Below, one piece after another: positions 1 through 8,671 of a DNA stretch of 64,000 nt; within the stretch, counting starts at the first letter, position 1, and each line of letters starts with the position of its first letter. The stretch spans positions 62,001 through 126,000 of the forward strand of contig JBGTIH010000180.1 of NCBI GenBank assembly GCA_041745765.1, written 5' to 3'. This DNA comes from JAHCHG01 sp041745765 (GTDB lineage Bacteria > Acidobacteriota > Blastocatellia > Pyrinomonadales > Pyrinomonadaceae). The position numbers were made by a program, and so were the translations under genes. The notes beneath the pieces are model-generated. The model was not told the DNA's origin, searched no databases, and saw only the letters and a list, made by a program, of their open reading frames with translations.

Positions 1-1602
1 AATAATTCGGCAACTATCTTGAATCTTGCTTCTATTATCGTGCATCACGCACGGCTTACACCTGCTAACGAAGCGGTTATTTGGAACAATGTTCGTTTGA
101 CCTACGGGCAGTTGAATTTTCTTTCAAACCGCGTAGCCAGCGCGCTCGGCGAGATGGGTATCGGACACGGCGATAAGGTCGCGCTGTCTTGTCCGAATCT
201 GCCTTTTTTCCCGATAGTTTATTACGGAATCTTAAAATCCGGCGCGGCGGTCGTTCCGCTTAATGTTTTATTCAAACCGCGCGAGATCGCCTATCATCTT
301 GCCGATTCGGACGCGAAAGCGGTTTTCGTTTTCGAAGGCACGGACGAACTGCCGATGGCACAAATGGTCAAAGGCGGATTCGATCAGGTCGAAACGTGCG
401 AGCATCTCGTCGTAATGACAAGAACGCCGAACGTGCCGAGTCCTTTTCCCGAACACAAAACGCTCGATGAAATAACGGCTGACAAAAGCGGAAAATTCGA
501 CATCTATCCGACCGCGCCGGATGATACCTGCGCGATTCTCTACACTTCCGGCACGACCGGAACGCCGAAGGGCGCGGAACTGACGCATTCGAATCTTTAT
601 TTCAACTCGGTCGCCGCGTTTAATCTGCACGTTCCCGCACTCGATTACACTGACGGCGAACAGAAAACCTGTTTGATAACTCTGCCGCTTTTTCATACGA
701 CGGGACAAACCGCGCAGATGAACGCGCAGATGTTTGCCGGACACCGCATCGTTCTGCTGCCGCGTTTCGAGGCGCAAGCCGCGCTCGAGGCATTCAAAAA
801 TGAAAAGATAAATTTCTGGACGGGCGTTCCGACGATGTATTGGGCGATTTTGAAATATGTCGAAGAAAATCAAATTGACGTTGCGCCTTACGCGGAAAGT
901 CTGAAGGTTTTGAGTTCTGGCGGCGCACCGATGCCGGTCGAGGTGATGAAAAAGTTTCAGGATGTATTTAACTGCCGAATTTTGGAAGGTTACGGGCTTT
1001 CGGAAACTTCGCCGATTGCGACATTCAATCATCCGCAAGCCGATTCAAAACCCGGATCGGTCGGACAGCCTTTGTTCGGCGTAGAGGTCAAATGCGTTGA
1101 CGAAAACGACAACGAAGTTCCGGTCGGTGAACGCGGCGAGGTTGTCATTCGCGGTCATAATGTGATGAAAGGCTATTACAAACGCCCGGAAGCGACCGCC
1201 GAAGCCTTTAAAAACGGCTGGTTTCATTCGGGCGACATCGGAATTTTCGACGAACTGGGCTATTTATCAATCGTTGACCGCAAAAAAGAAATGATTCTGC
1301 GCGGCGGTTATAATGTGTATCCGCGCGAACTCGAAGAAGTGATGATGACGCATCCGGCGATCTCGCTCGTTGCCGTGATCGGTGTTCAGTGCGATAAAAT
1401 GGGCGAAGAGATCAAAGCGTTTATCGTCAAAAAACAAGGCGCGGAGCTTTCCGAAGAAGAATTTTTAAGTTGGTGCAGAGAACAATTCGCCGCCAATAAA
1501 TACCCGCGTTTTGTCGAATTCCGCGACGAACTGCCGATTGGCGGAACCGGCAAAATTATGAAGCGGATTTTAAAGGAAGAAGTCTTAAACAACGGACAAT
1601 GA
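1..1602 (+). CDS. Long-chain fatty acid--CoA ligase (AMP-forming), 5' end possibly outside window
   Basis: This gene encodes an ANL-superfamily acyl-CoA synthetase that adenylates a carboxylate and transfers it to CoA in the cytoplasm. Counting from the TTG at 19, the P-loop TSGTTGTPKG lies at residues 176-185, the YGLSETS motif at 325-331, the WFHSGDIG hinge region near 401-408 and the catalytic lysine of GGTGK at 512. The 527 residues match the normal family length, so the protein is essentially complete. The frame stays open upstream to base 1, so the true start may be TTG at 19 or may lie before the window. moaD follows after 18 bp, which suggests co-transcription. Substrate chain length cannot be read from the sequence; medium/long-chain FadD-like is the best guess. 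Confidence 0.9.
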   Translation, partial: NNSATILNLASIIVHHARLTPANEAVIWNNVRLTYGQLNFLSNRVASALGEMGIGHGDKVALSCPNLPFFPIVYYGILKSGAAVVPLNVLFKPREIAYHLADSDAKAVFVFEGTDELPMAQMVKGGFDQVETCEHLVVMTRTPNVPSPFPEHKTLDEITADKSGKFDIYPTAPDDTCAILYTSGTTGTPKGAELTHSNLYFNSVAAFNLHVPALDYTDGEQKTCLITLPLFHTTGQTAQMNAQMFAGHRIVLLPRFEAQAALEAFKNEKINFWTGVPTMYWAILKYVEENQIDVAPYAESLKVLSSGGAPMPVEVMKKFQDVFNCRILEGYGLSETSPIATFNHPQADSKPGSVGQPLFGVEVKCVDENDNEVPVGERGEVVIRGHNVMKGYYKRPEATAEAFKNGWFHSGDIGIFDELGYLSIVDRKKEMILRGGYNVYPRELEEVMMTHPAISLVAVIGVQCDKMGEEIKAFIVKKQGAELSEEEFLSWCREQFAANKYPRFVEFRDELPIGGTGKIMKRILKEEVLNNGQ

Positions 1603-1632
1603 ACAAGTGATAAATGATAAATGATAAATGTA
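1603..1632. repeat. Heptamer TGATAAA tandem array overlapping the moaD start
   Basis: About three to four copies of a 7-bp word (TGATAAA) run from the stop of the acyl-CoA ligase across the first codons of moaD. The repeat supplies the moaD start codon and the residues M-I-N. The same kind of word recurs near 35890-35915, and a related TGACAAA word forms the start of moaE. Confidence 0.7.
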
Positions 1633-1875
1633 AATGTTTTATTTTTCGGGGCGACGGCTGAAACGGTCGGCGAAAGGGAGATCGAGATTTCTCTTAAAGA
1701 AGATATAAAAGCCGAAAATGCCTTTTCGCAGGTTTTGGAAAAATTTCCCGCGCTCGAAAAAAATCACGATAAAAAATCTCTGCTTTTTGCCGTCAATCAG
1801 GAATACGCCAGCGGCGATGAAATTGTCAAAAACGGCGATGAACTGGCGATTTTTACGGCAGTTTCCGGCGGATGA
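1621..1875 (+). CDS. moaD: Molybdopterin synthase small (sulfur carrier) subunit MoaD
   Basis: MoaD is the ubiquitin-fold sulfur carrier of molybdopterin synthase. Its C-terminal Gly-Gly is thiocarboxylated, and it delivers sulfur to precursor Z (cPMP) in molybdenum cofactor biosynthesis. The protein has 84 residues, typical for the family, and ends in SGG, the diagnostic tail. An FGA(T)AE segment near residues 9-13 is also usual for MoaD. It lies 27 bp upstream of moaE, its obligate partner, so the pair forms the heterotetrameric synthase. No convincing ribosome binding site is visible, because the start is embedded in a heptamer repeat. Expression may depend on coupling with the upstream gene. 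Confidence 0.92.
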   Translation: MINVNVLFFGATAETVGEREIEISLKEDIKAENAFSQVLEKFPALEKNHDKKSLLFAVNQEYASGDEIVKNGDELAIFTAVSGG

Positions 1876-1902
1876 TAGGGTTGCGGATTTTTCTAAGAAC
1901 AA

Positions 1903-2337
1903 ATGACAAATGACAAAGCGAAAGATTTCTTTGAAATTACGAGTGAACCGCTCGATGTCGGCGAAATTGCGCGGCGCGTCGTGCCGGAAAACTGCGGCGC
2001 GATTGTAACTTTGGACGGGTTTGTGCGGAAATTCACGAAAGGAAGAGAAACGCAATATCTCGTTTATGAAGCCTACGAACCGATGGCTTTGAAGGAAATG
2101 GAAAAGCTGATTGAAAATGCCAAAGCTCAATTTGAAATAGAAAACATCGGCATCGTGCATCGCCTCGGAAAAATGGAAATCGGCGAAACAAGCGTGGTCA
2201 TTTCGGTCGCCGCGCCGCATCGCCGCGCCGCTTTCGAAGCGTGCGAATGGCTCATCAAAGAATTAAAACGCACCGTTCCGATCTGGAAAAAAGAAGTTTA
2301 CGCCGACGGCGAAATCTGGATCGAAGGCGCGGAATGA
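1903..2337 (+). CDS. moaE: Molybdopterin synthase catalytic subunit MoaE
   Basis: MoaE is the large subunit that converts cPMP to molybdopterin using sulfur from MoaD. The 144-residue protein contains the family block HRLGxMEIGE (86-95), the APHRR motif (104-108) and two lysines, K122 and K129, at the spacing of the catalytic K119/K126 pair of the E. coli enzyme. The start ATG lies in a short TGACAAA tandem word, so the first residues (MTNDK) are repeat-derived. The gene follows moaD directly. No other moa, mob or molybdoenzyme gene is in the window. The identification is firm. Confidence 0.95.
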   Translation: MTNDKAKDFFEITSEPLDVGEIARRVVPENCGAIVTLDGFVRKFTKGRETQYLVYEAYEPMALKEMEKLIENAKAQFEIENIGIVHRLGKMEIGETSVVISVAAPHRRAAFEACEWLIKELKRTVPIWKKEVYADGEIWIEGAE

Positions 2338-2382
2338 ATCAAAACTCATATATCTATTGGTGCTTATTTGCAGAGCTTGATT

Positions 2383-3417
2383 TTATCCTACTGTATCTTC
2401 ATCGCTCATTTTTTGTTTTAACTCTTCAATTTGCGGAGCTAAATTCGATTCGTAACAATCAGGACAGATGCCGTGGCTAAACTGCGTACTGGTGTGAACG
2501 GAAATATAATTTTCGATCTGCAGCCAGTAATTCTGGTCGTCGCGCACCTTTTTGCAGTATGAACAAATCGGTAAAAATTCGCGCAAGGTTTTTACTTCGG
2601 CAAGCGCATCCTGCAACTGTATAATTAATTTTTCTCTTTCTATTTCGGCTAATTTTTGTTGCGTAATATCCTGAAATGCGCCTTGCAGACCGATGATTTG
2701 ACCTTCGTCGTCGCGCACCGCTTCAGCGATGGAACGCACCCAGATCAAACGACCTTTAGCCGTGTATTTGGGAAGTTCGAAATCGTAAGGAGTGCCGTAT
2801 TGGGCGCAAGCATCCACATAACCGATGACTTCCGCCCGGTATTCTTCAGGATAATAGCTGATGCCTTCTTCCAGAGTCGGCTTATACCCCGGCGGCAAAT
2901 CGTGAATGGCGCAATTTTCGTCCGACCAGGTTAATATGCGTTCGGGCAATTGAATCGCCCATCCGCCGAGCCGAGCCGCTTTGCCGGCAATTTGCGCGAG
3001 CAATGCTGAATTTTGCCGTATTTTTTCACGCCCGGCTTTTCGCTTGGTAATGTCGCGGAGATTGCATTGAATATATCGGTGATCATTCTCCTGATAAAGA
3101 TTTGCAGAAATTTCTATTTCAAAAGTTTTTCCGGTTTTTGTCTGAATCGTAAAATCATCGCAAAAAACATAATCTTTGTCCCATAATTCTTCAAACATAA
3201 TCCGGCATTTTTCATAATCCTTGAACAGACCGATCTCCCGAATTTCATTGCCTAATAATTCTTCCCGTGAATATTTCGATAATTCAATTACAGACGGATT
3301 CGCATCCGTAATTTTTAGCGTTTCTCCATCCAAAATCAAAATGCCGTCCCGTGTGGTTTCAAACAGTCTGCGGTAATTTGTTTCATAATGCTGTAAATCT
3401 TTTGGAGTATTATTCAT
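2383..3417 (-). CDS. PAS-domain signalling protein with C-terminal four-cysteine module
   Basis: This 344-residue soluble protein has a first PAS/PAC unit at about residues 12-130 (YRRLFETTRDGILILD..., then Y-x-Q-C-N-L-R-D-I-T), a second PAS/PAC at about 150-255 ending in G-A-F-Q-D-I-T, and a short coiled segment. It ends in a cysteine module with C-x2-C in LPICSYCKK and C-x2-C in HGICPDC, probably a zinc knuckle. The same tail is common at the end of PAS and response-regulator proteins in Acidobacteriota and related phyla. No histidine kinase, GGDEF or output domain follows, so the cysteine module is the likely output or partner site. It converges with moaE, 45 bp away. Ligand and partner are unknown. 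Confidence 0.85.
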   Translation of the reverse strand: MNNTPKDLQHYETNYRRLFETTRDGILILDGETLKITDANPSVIELSKYSREELLGNEIREIGLFKDYEKCRIMFEELWDKDYVFCDDFTIQTKTGKTFEIEISANLYQENDHRYIQCNLRDITKRKAGREKIRQNSALLAQIAGKAARLGGWAIQLPERILTWSDENCAIHDLPPGYKPTLEEGISYYPEEYRAEVIGYVDACAQYGTPYDFELPKYTAKGRLIWVRSIAEAVRDDEGQIIGLQGAFQDITQQKLAEIEREKLIIQLQDALAEVKTLREFLPICSYCKKVRDDQNYWLQIENYISVHTSTQFSHGICPDCYESNLAPQIEELKQKMSDEDTVG

Positions 3418-3610
3418 TACTACTGCTCATAAATATCGACTTTTTTATCTGAATCTGACACCGGGCAATTAAGCATATCAGAAAAAGTATTAAGGTATTA
3501 TGAAAATGCTAAAAGCTTCCGTAACTTATAGAATCAACGATAATCAGGAATTTTCTTACATTTTCCGTTATCCGTTTTTCATTTTCCATTAGTGCTTGCT
3601 TTGCTCTGTT

Positions 3611-4150
3611 TTATTCAAAGCTTTTTTTGGCTTTGATAATCAAATCGTCAAAATGATTATCCAAATTTTCATTAACGCCGCGCAGTCCGGCGACGACTTT
3701 TTCGCCCCATTCGATATATTCGCGCCGTCTTTCTGTTGACCAATCTGCCGGCGGATTATTCATAATTTCGGTAATATTGCTGATCTTGTCGCAAAGTTTC
3801 AATTGTTTCGCGCCGTCGGACAGATGCGGCGCGTGTTCGACCTGTTTTTGCTTACGTTCGGCTTTCGGCAGAGATTTATCGTCGGTAACTTCCAAAACAA
3901 TCGAAGCGGCGCGCGTCCCGAATAATTCCTCGATCTCTTCTTTCTTCGTTCCCGTATCTTCGACCGTATCGTGCAGAATCGCGGCGATCAATACGTCGAA
4001 ATCCTCGACTTTTCCAACATTTGCCAGAAGACTGGCGACTTCCAAAGGATGATTGATATACGGCGCGGCATCTTCGCCCTTGCGCGTTTGTCCGGTGTGT
4101 TTGCGAGCGGCAAAACTCGCCGCGTGTAAAAGTTTGGCTAAATTACTCAT
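3611..4150 (-). CDS. HD-domain (p)ppGpp hydrolase-like protein (MESH1/SpoT-HD type)
   Basis: This 179-residue protein consists only of the HD hydrolase domain of the RelA/SpoT family. It shows YINHPLEVA (H34), ILHDTVEDTG (H60, D61, E64, D65) and KLCDKISNI (D121), the set of metal ligands and catalytic acids used to remove the 3'-pyrophosphate from (p)ppGpp. There is no synthetase, TGS or ACT domain, which makes it a small alarmone hydrolase like metazoan MESH1; MESH1 also acts on NADPH. A 12-bp hairpin with a T-run lies just upstream and terminates the preceding gene, so this gene probably has its own promoter. Substrate choice between ppGpp and another phosphorylated nucleotide is not resolved by sequence. 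Confidence 0.88.
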   Translation of the reverse strand: MSNLAKLLHAASFAARKHTGQTRKGEDAAPYINHPLEVASLLANVGKVEDFDVLIAAILHDTVEDTGTKKEEIEELFGTRAASIVLEVTDDKSLPKAERKQKQVEHAPHLSDGAKQLKLCDKISNITEIMNNPPADWSTERRREYIEWGEKVVAGLRGVNENLDNHFDDLIIKAKKSFE

Positions 4151-4177
4151 AATAAAAATTTAGCACAAAAAATAAAA

Positions 4178-4203
4178 AACGCAGAGTTTGGAAACTCTGC
4201 GTT
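4178..4203 (-). terminator. Intrinsic terminator of the 4281-4736 gene
   Basis: A perfect 12-bp stem (AACGCAGAGTTT / AAACTCTGCGTT, 2-nt loop) is followed on the minus strand by a run of T residues. It lies about 80 bp past the stop of the small membrane protein gene. Confidence 0.8.
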
Positions 4204-4280
4204 AAATTTGAAATCGGCTTAAATGTTCGCTGCGTCTATAAGTTTAGCGGTGTTGTTCATAAAATTATAATAAGCTTACA

Positions 4281-4736
4281 TCAGCAACTTATGACAATAA
4301 TCTCAGGCAGAGGTGCATTTGATTTAATGTTTATCAGATCACTTGAACATTTATCAGTAAAAGCATTGATAGTAGAATCTGTTCCGACACCGCCATGTGC
4401 GAGTAACAGTAAATAAGCCAGAGCAGAGCGAACTATTCGATATATTAAAGGAGCTGTAAAAGTCCGTTTTGGGAATATTACATAGCCGTTTTCATCACTT
4501 TTTCTAAATTCGACTCCGTGAACATCATAAGAATCATGATCCCAATTTTGACGAAAGGTTGCGCTTGTCAAATGATTTCCGTTTTCATCCACTGCCCTTA
4601 TTTTCAATTCAGGTACAATTGTTGTAGGAAAAGGAATTAATAAAACAAGAATAAATGCCAAAATTAAAATTCGGCGTTGTGATGCTAAAGAAATCAGATA
4701 TTCCGCTAAATTATTCTTTTTCACTATATCAAACAC
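4281..4736 (-). CDS. Hypothetical membrane-anchored protein
   Basis: A 151-residue protein of no recognised family. A hydrophobic segment at about residues 23-44 is preceded by basic residues and looks like an N-terminal anchor. After it comes a segment resembling an Ig/carboxypeptidase-regulatory-like strand pattern (LKIRAVDENGNHLTSATF, then KSDENGYVIFP), which suggests an extracytoplasmic beta-sandwich. A second hydrophobic patch lies near residues 105-117, and the tail has two cysteines. Base composition is more AT-rich than its neighbours and no strong ribosome binding site is visible. It precedes a clear terminator. The call as a real gene is moderate. Confidence 0.55.
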   Translation of the reverse strand: MFDIVKKNNLAEYLISLASQRRILILAFILVLLIPFPTTIVPELKIRAVDENGNHLTSATFRQNWDHDSYDVHGVEFRKSDENGYVIFPKRTFTAPLIYRIVRSALAYLLLLAHGGVGTDSTINAFTDKCSSDLINIKSNAPLPEIIVISC

Positions 4737-4814
4737 TCAATTTTTTGAATTTGTAAGCTCCTCAGCAAGCCGAAAGCAAACTGCCAACTTATAAATTATT
4801 ATGAATTTTTCTCA

Positions 4815-6689
4815 CTACTTAACGACTTCGATCTGCAAAGTCTGCTGACCGGCGATCAGAAATTCTGCCGGAGCGATTTCCTGTTCGGTCAGAACGGTTT
4901 GCATCGTCGGCGTAAAACCTCCGGCGGTGCGGTTGTTGTTCATCGTGGCGAGAACCGAGGGCGGCAGATTCGGCATTTCGTTCGAACCGATGATCGCGCC
5001 ACTCGTGACGCGGTTGATCTGCACGTAAAGCCGATCGTTTTTCTTCATCTCATTGATCGTTTTGACCAGATCGCTCAGAACCTGCGGAATAAATTGCTTG
5101 GAAAGCGCGGTTTGCTGAATCGAATTGCCGTCGCCGACCATTATATTGAGTTTTCCGACGGGCGTGTTTGCCGGAATTTGAACCGGAATCATTTGCGTTA
5201 AAACTCTGCCCGAATTTGTGCGGATAAAGGCTTGAATTTCAACGGTTTCTCCGGCTTTAACCAGACTGCGGTCGAGCGAGATTCTTTCAAGATTGGCGGT
5301 TTTGCTGCCGTCAATCGTAGTTAAATTCAAAGTAATTCCGCTAATTTCCACATTGTCAAAACGGCTGTTCAAAATTGCATTAACCGGAAGTGCGACCGAA
5401 AGCGAAGCGAATTGCGTTGCGCTTGAACCGGAAAAACGATTGGAAAGTTTTATCGGTTGCTGACCTTCAAGATTGATTGAACCGCTGATTTCAATCGTCG
5501 AATCGCCCATTCCGCGTTCATTTGCCACGAGCGAATTGTAAATTCCGATATTCAGCAAAAGCGGCGTTAAATTGTCATCCCTGGCAACTTCAAAATTCAG
5601 AGTTTGCTTCTGATTGCGGCTCGTTACGAGATTTATTTGAACGGGAATCATCTTCGGCGTTTGACCGAGTTTGCCGAAAACTCCGGTGGCGCGGTCTTGC
5701 GTCATACTTCCGACTAACGCGCCCGGAACGGCGAGTTTGAATGAATTATTAACGCTCGGAATGACCGTCACGACGCTCGATTCGCTCATCGGCAGATCGG
5801 AAGTTCCGAGACTTAGAAAGGGATGCCCGAAAGCATAGATTTTATCGCCGTCGCGGTAAGTAACAGTTCCCGCCGCCGCCAGCGAATAATCGCCACGCGT
5901 CAGCTGCATCGAAACCGAATCGCCGCCCAGAAGCGTCGTTTCATCGGCTTTTTTGATCGGCGAGATCGGCGCAGAACCGCCCATTGACGCGACCGGCAGC
6001 AAACCGACGGCTAACAGCTGCTGCTCGAAAACCTGCAAAGTTTTCGGCGAAAAACCGTTAAAACTGATCGGCGTGGCAATCGGTTGAAAAGTTTGTCCGA
6101 GAACGGGAATCAGAGCCGAGTTTGAACTGACGTTTGCCAAAAGCCGGTTTGAAATTCTCGAATTTTCAGGCACGAGCATATTCGGATCGGTCGAAGCGAG
6201 TTCGCTGAATGAAAATGAACGCGGCTCTTTTATTTCGGTTGAAAGCGGCTGATTCTGCTCGAAAATTCCGATCATCTGATCAATCGGTGTAATGCCGCAG
6301 ATCGGTTCTTTGGAAAACGGAAAACTGTAAGAGATCGCGCCGACGAGTTTGCCGTCAATATAAACGGGCGAACCGCTCATTCCGGCAAAAACCGAAGTCC
6401 GGTCGGCACTTCCGCCGCTCAAGCGTCCGACGATCATATCCTGTTTCGGACCGATCGCGCCGGGAACGATTCCTAAAATCTCGACCGTAAATTCTTCCGG
6501 CTCAGAACCGCGAAAAACGGTGCGCGCCGTGCCTTTCATTCCTTCTTTTAATTCGGAAAGCGGGAAAAATTGTGTTTTTGAGGAATTAGATTTTTTCGGT
6601 TGCTGCTTATTCACCGCAACGGTTTGCCCGAATACATTGAAACAAAAAGCCAAAATAGCTAGAAAAACGATGGAAATTTTTATTTTCAT
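4815..6689 (-). CDS. SpoIVB-like peptidase S55 domain protein, exported
   Basis: A 624-residue protein with a signal peptide (residues 1-21, ending FGQ). The N-terminal third matches the SpoIVB S55 serine-peptidase fold. It has the nucleophile motif GMSGSP at 103-108, with Ser105 the likely nucleophile, followed by VYIDGKLVGAISYSFPF. A conserved IYAFGHPFLSLG segment further on carries the candidate catalytic histidine. The C-terminal half is probably a set of beta-rich domains that bind peptide or wall. In Bacillus, SpoIVB is a signalling protease that activates an intramembrane protease; here there is no sporulation context, so a periplasmic processing role is inferred. The neighbour on the other strand is an alpha/beta hydrolase-like protein. 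Confidence 0.88.
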   Translation of the reverse strand: MKIKISIVFLAILAFCFNVFGQTVAVNKQQPKKSNSSKTQFFPLSELKEGMKGTARTVFRGSEPEEFTVEILGIVPGAIGPKQDMIVGRLSGGSADRTSVFAGMSGSPVYIDGKLVGAISYSFPFSKEPICGITPIDQMIGIFEQNQPLSTEIKEPRSFSFSELASTDPNMLVPENSRISNRLLANVSSNSALIPVLGQTFQPIATPISFNGFSPKTLQVFEQQLLAVGLLPVASMGGSAPISPIKKADETTLLGGDSVSMQLTRGDYSLAAAGTVTYRDGDKIYAFGHPFLSLGTSDLPMSESSVVTVIPSVNNSFKLAVPGALVGSMTQDRATGVFGKLGQTPKMIPVQINLVTSRNQKQTLNFEVARDDNLTPLLLNIGIYNSLVANERGMGDSTIEISGSINLEGQQPIKLSNRFSGSSATQFASLSVALPVNAILNSRFDNVEISGITLNLTTIDGSKTANLERISLDRSLVKAGETVEIQAFIRTNSGRVLTQMIPVQIPANTPVGKLNIMVGDGNSIQQTALSKQFIPQVLSDLVKTINEMKKNDRLYVQINRVTSGAIIGSNEMPNLPPSVLATMNNNRTAGGFTPTMQTVLTEQEIAPAEFLIAGQQTLQIEVVK

Positions 6690-6856
6690 AATTCAATTAA
6701 AGTCTTCCAAAATACCTGTCAACTATGGTAACATTTTAGACGGCTTACCAAAAGTTCTTTTTTTCAAGGACTTCAGTTTTGACTCTCGAAAATAAATTCA
6801 AGTTGTATTTTCTATATCTAATCAATTTCGATTAACTTTTCCAATCCAACAAAATT

Positions 6857-7816
6857 ATGGCAAAAACTACCCGTCTTTTTAAAAGTTTTTTTCAGCTTTT
6901 TCTTCCGGTTGTTACCTTGATCGTCGTCGCTTTGGGCGCGGCTTCGGTCTGGTTCGTTCACGAAACTTCGCAGCCGAGCGCGACGGCGTATCTCGTAACG
7001 CCCGAAAAATACGGGCTATTAAGCACACGCGGCGCACGAATTACCGATGAAAGCTGGGCAAATACCGACAGCACAATGGCACGCGGCTGGCTTCTTAGAG
7101 GCGCGGAAGGCTCTCCGGCGGTGATTCTTTTGCATCGCTACGGCGCAAATCGTTCGCACGTTTTGGATTTGGGGATTAAAATCAACGAAGCGACAAATTT
7201 CACGATTTTGATGCCCGACCAGCGCGGACACGGCGCAGAACCGCTCGTTAAAAACACATCATTCGGCGGCTGTGAAACCGAAGATGCCTCAGCGGCAATT
7301 CAGTTTTTGCGCGGTTTAAAAACCGATAAAGAGATAACTTTAGTTAGCGAAAATATCGGCTTTTACGGTATTGAAATGGGCGCGTTTGTGGCACTTAGAG
7401 CCGCTTCGCAGGAAAAAAATATTAAAGCTCTGGTGCTTGATTCCGTGCCTTCCAATTCGGATCAAATTCTGGCTTCTTCAATTGAAAAACGCTTTCCTTT
7501 TGCGGTTCCGATAACTTCGAAAATCGCATCGTTTGGAACATATCTGTATTTTTACAACAATTGCTACAATCACGAAACAGTTTGCAATCTGGCAAAAACC
7601 ATTGATGATCGTCAGGTCTTACTGCTCGGCGGAACAGATGTTCCCGAACTGCAGCAATCAACCGACAAACTGAGCCGATGCTTTGCCGGCAACACAAATG
7701 TCGAATCAAAACTCGATTTCAATCCGTCCGGCTATAACATAAGCAACGCTTCAATCGAACAATTAAATATTTACGATCAAAGAGTTATCGAATTTTTCCA
7801 CAAAGCCTTAAAATAA
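6857..7816 (+). CDS. Alpha/beta-hydrolase fold protein with Glu in place of the nucleophile Ser
   Basis: A 319-residue protein with an N-terminal membrane anchor (about residues 11-33) and an alpha/beta-hydrolase core: VILLHRYGANR (oxyanion-loop region, 89-99), MPDQRGHG (119-126) and the elbow IGFYGIEMGAF (167-177). At the elbow the usual G-x-S-x-G reads G-I-E-M-G, so the nucleophile serine is replaced by Glu173. A C-terminal His-Asp pair is not obvious either. The protein is therefore predicted to be inactive as an esterase or peptidase, or to use different chemistry. Cysteines at about 139, 232, 239 and 276 suggest an oxidising, extracytoplasmic location. The gene stands alone and is followed by a heptamer repeat array. 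Confidence 0.85.
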   Translation: MAKTTRLFKSFFQLFLPVVTLIVVALGAASVWFVHETSQPSATAYLVTPEKYGLLSTRGARITDESWANTDSTMARGWLLRGAEGSPAVILLHRYGANRSHVLDLGIKINEATNFTILMPDQRGHGAEPLVKNTSFGGCETEDASAAIQFLRGLKTDKEITLVSENIGFYGIEMGAFVALRAASQEKNIKALVLDSVPSNSDQILASSIEKRFPFAVPITSKIASFGTYLYFYNNCYNHETVCNLAKTIDDRQVLLLGGTDVPELQQSTDKLSRCFAGNTNVESKLDFNPSGYNISNASIEQLNIYDQRVIEFFHKALK

Positions 7817-7826
7817 TGGTGAACGT

Positions 7827-7966
7827 TTTTTAATGGTGAATGGTGAATGGTGAATGTTTTTTAATGGTGAATGGTGAATGGTGAATGGTAAATGATATTG
7901 ATATCAGTGAAAACTCACGATCCTTAAATATTCACCATTCACCATTCATCATTCACCATTCATCAT
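7827..7966. repeat. Inverted arrays of the heptamer TGGTGAA
   Basis: Two direct blocks of TTTTTAATGGTGAATGGTGAA-type sequence (7827-7855 and 7857-7886, continuing to 7894) face a reverse-complement array TTCACCATTCACC... at 7930-7966. Between them is an approximately 35-bp spacer holding GATATTGATATC. The arrays lie between two convergent genes and overlap the end of the LON-domain gene. A second, shorter inverted pair of the same word lies at 27135-27202. Confidence 0.85.
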
Positions 7967-8661
7967 ATGTCCAGTTTCTTTTTGCTGTGTCCGTTTGTGC
8001 GGGCAATTTTGTTGATTTCCGCGCTTTCTTCCATTTTTACTACGGCTTGTTCGAGGATTTCGCGCAGCCTTTCCAATCTTTCGGAAGTTGAACGCATTTC
8101 CAGAAGTTCATATTTTATCTCAATTTCGAGATTAAAAGCGGCGGTAACGAGAAAAGACAAAGCCTCCGGTTCGGCTTGCGGAATATCCGGAAAAGAACCG
8201 CGTTCGCCGCTGAGTTTGTGCGCGGCTTTGGCAATGCGTCGGAAAAGTTCGAAAACATTATCCGCAATCGGTTTGATCACACTTGCGTCTTCTTCAAAGT
8301 CTTCAAAAAACTCGACATCGCCGACCAAATAAGGCTCGCCCGCATCAACATAATCAAGCAAACGATAACGCACCAAGCCGGTTGTCAAAACATTTGAACG
8401 TCCGTCCGGCAATTCCTGAACTTCGCGCACTTCCGCCGCACAGCCGAAAGTTCCGGTTTCGGGTTTCTCGATAAAAGTTTCCTTCGGATCGAAAAACGAA
8501 ACGCCGAAAATATTTTTATCGAGCGCGACATCTTTGAGCATTTGCCTGTAACGCGGCTCAAAAATATGCAGCGGCAAAAGCTCGTTCGGCAGCAGCACAA
8601 GCGGCAGCGGAAATAAAGGCAAATGCTTGATTCCTAAAACTTTATCTAATGTTTCGGACAT
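7963..8661 (-). CDS. LON substrate-binding (N-terminal) domain protein
   Basis: A 232-residue stand-alone version of the Lon protease N-terminal domain. It begins IKHLPLFPLPLVLLPNELLPLHIFEPRYRQML, the family hallmark, followed by the FGC-A-EV-x-E and DGR-S-NVLTTGLVRYR blocks at about 75-105, then a helical C-terminal half. No AAA+ or protease domain follows. Such proteins occur widely and are thought to be substrate adaptors or to have lost proteolysis; the exact function is unknown. The stop codon and last codons overlap the end of a heptamer repeat array. The upstream gap to the sbcD-like gene holds nonamer repeats. Confidence 0.9.
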   Translation of the reverse strand: MSETLDKVLGIKHLPLFPLPLVLLPNELLPLHIFEPRYRQMLKDVALDKNIFGVSFFDPKETFIEKPETGTFGCAAEVREVQELPDGRSNVLTTGLVRYRLLDYVDAGEPYLVGDVEFFEDFEEDASVIKPIADNVFELFRRIAKAAHKLSGERGSFPDIPQAEPEALSFLVTAAFNLEIEIKYELLEMRSTSERLERLREILEQAVVKMEESAEINKIARTNGHSKKKLDI

Positions 8662-8671
8662 AATTTCTTAT

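Noticed and set aside
4815..6689. Sporulation role for the S55 peptidase
   Set aside because: No sporulation genes are present and the organism type is Gram-negative; only the peptidase fold is supported.
7827..7966. CRISPR array
   Set aside because: Units are only 7 bp with no spacers of constant length, no leader and no cas genes.
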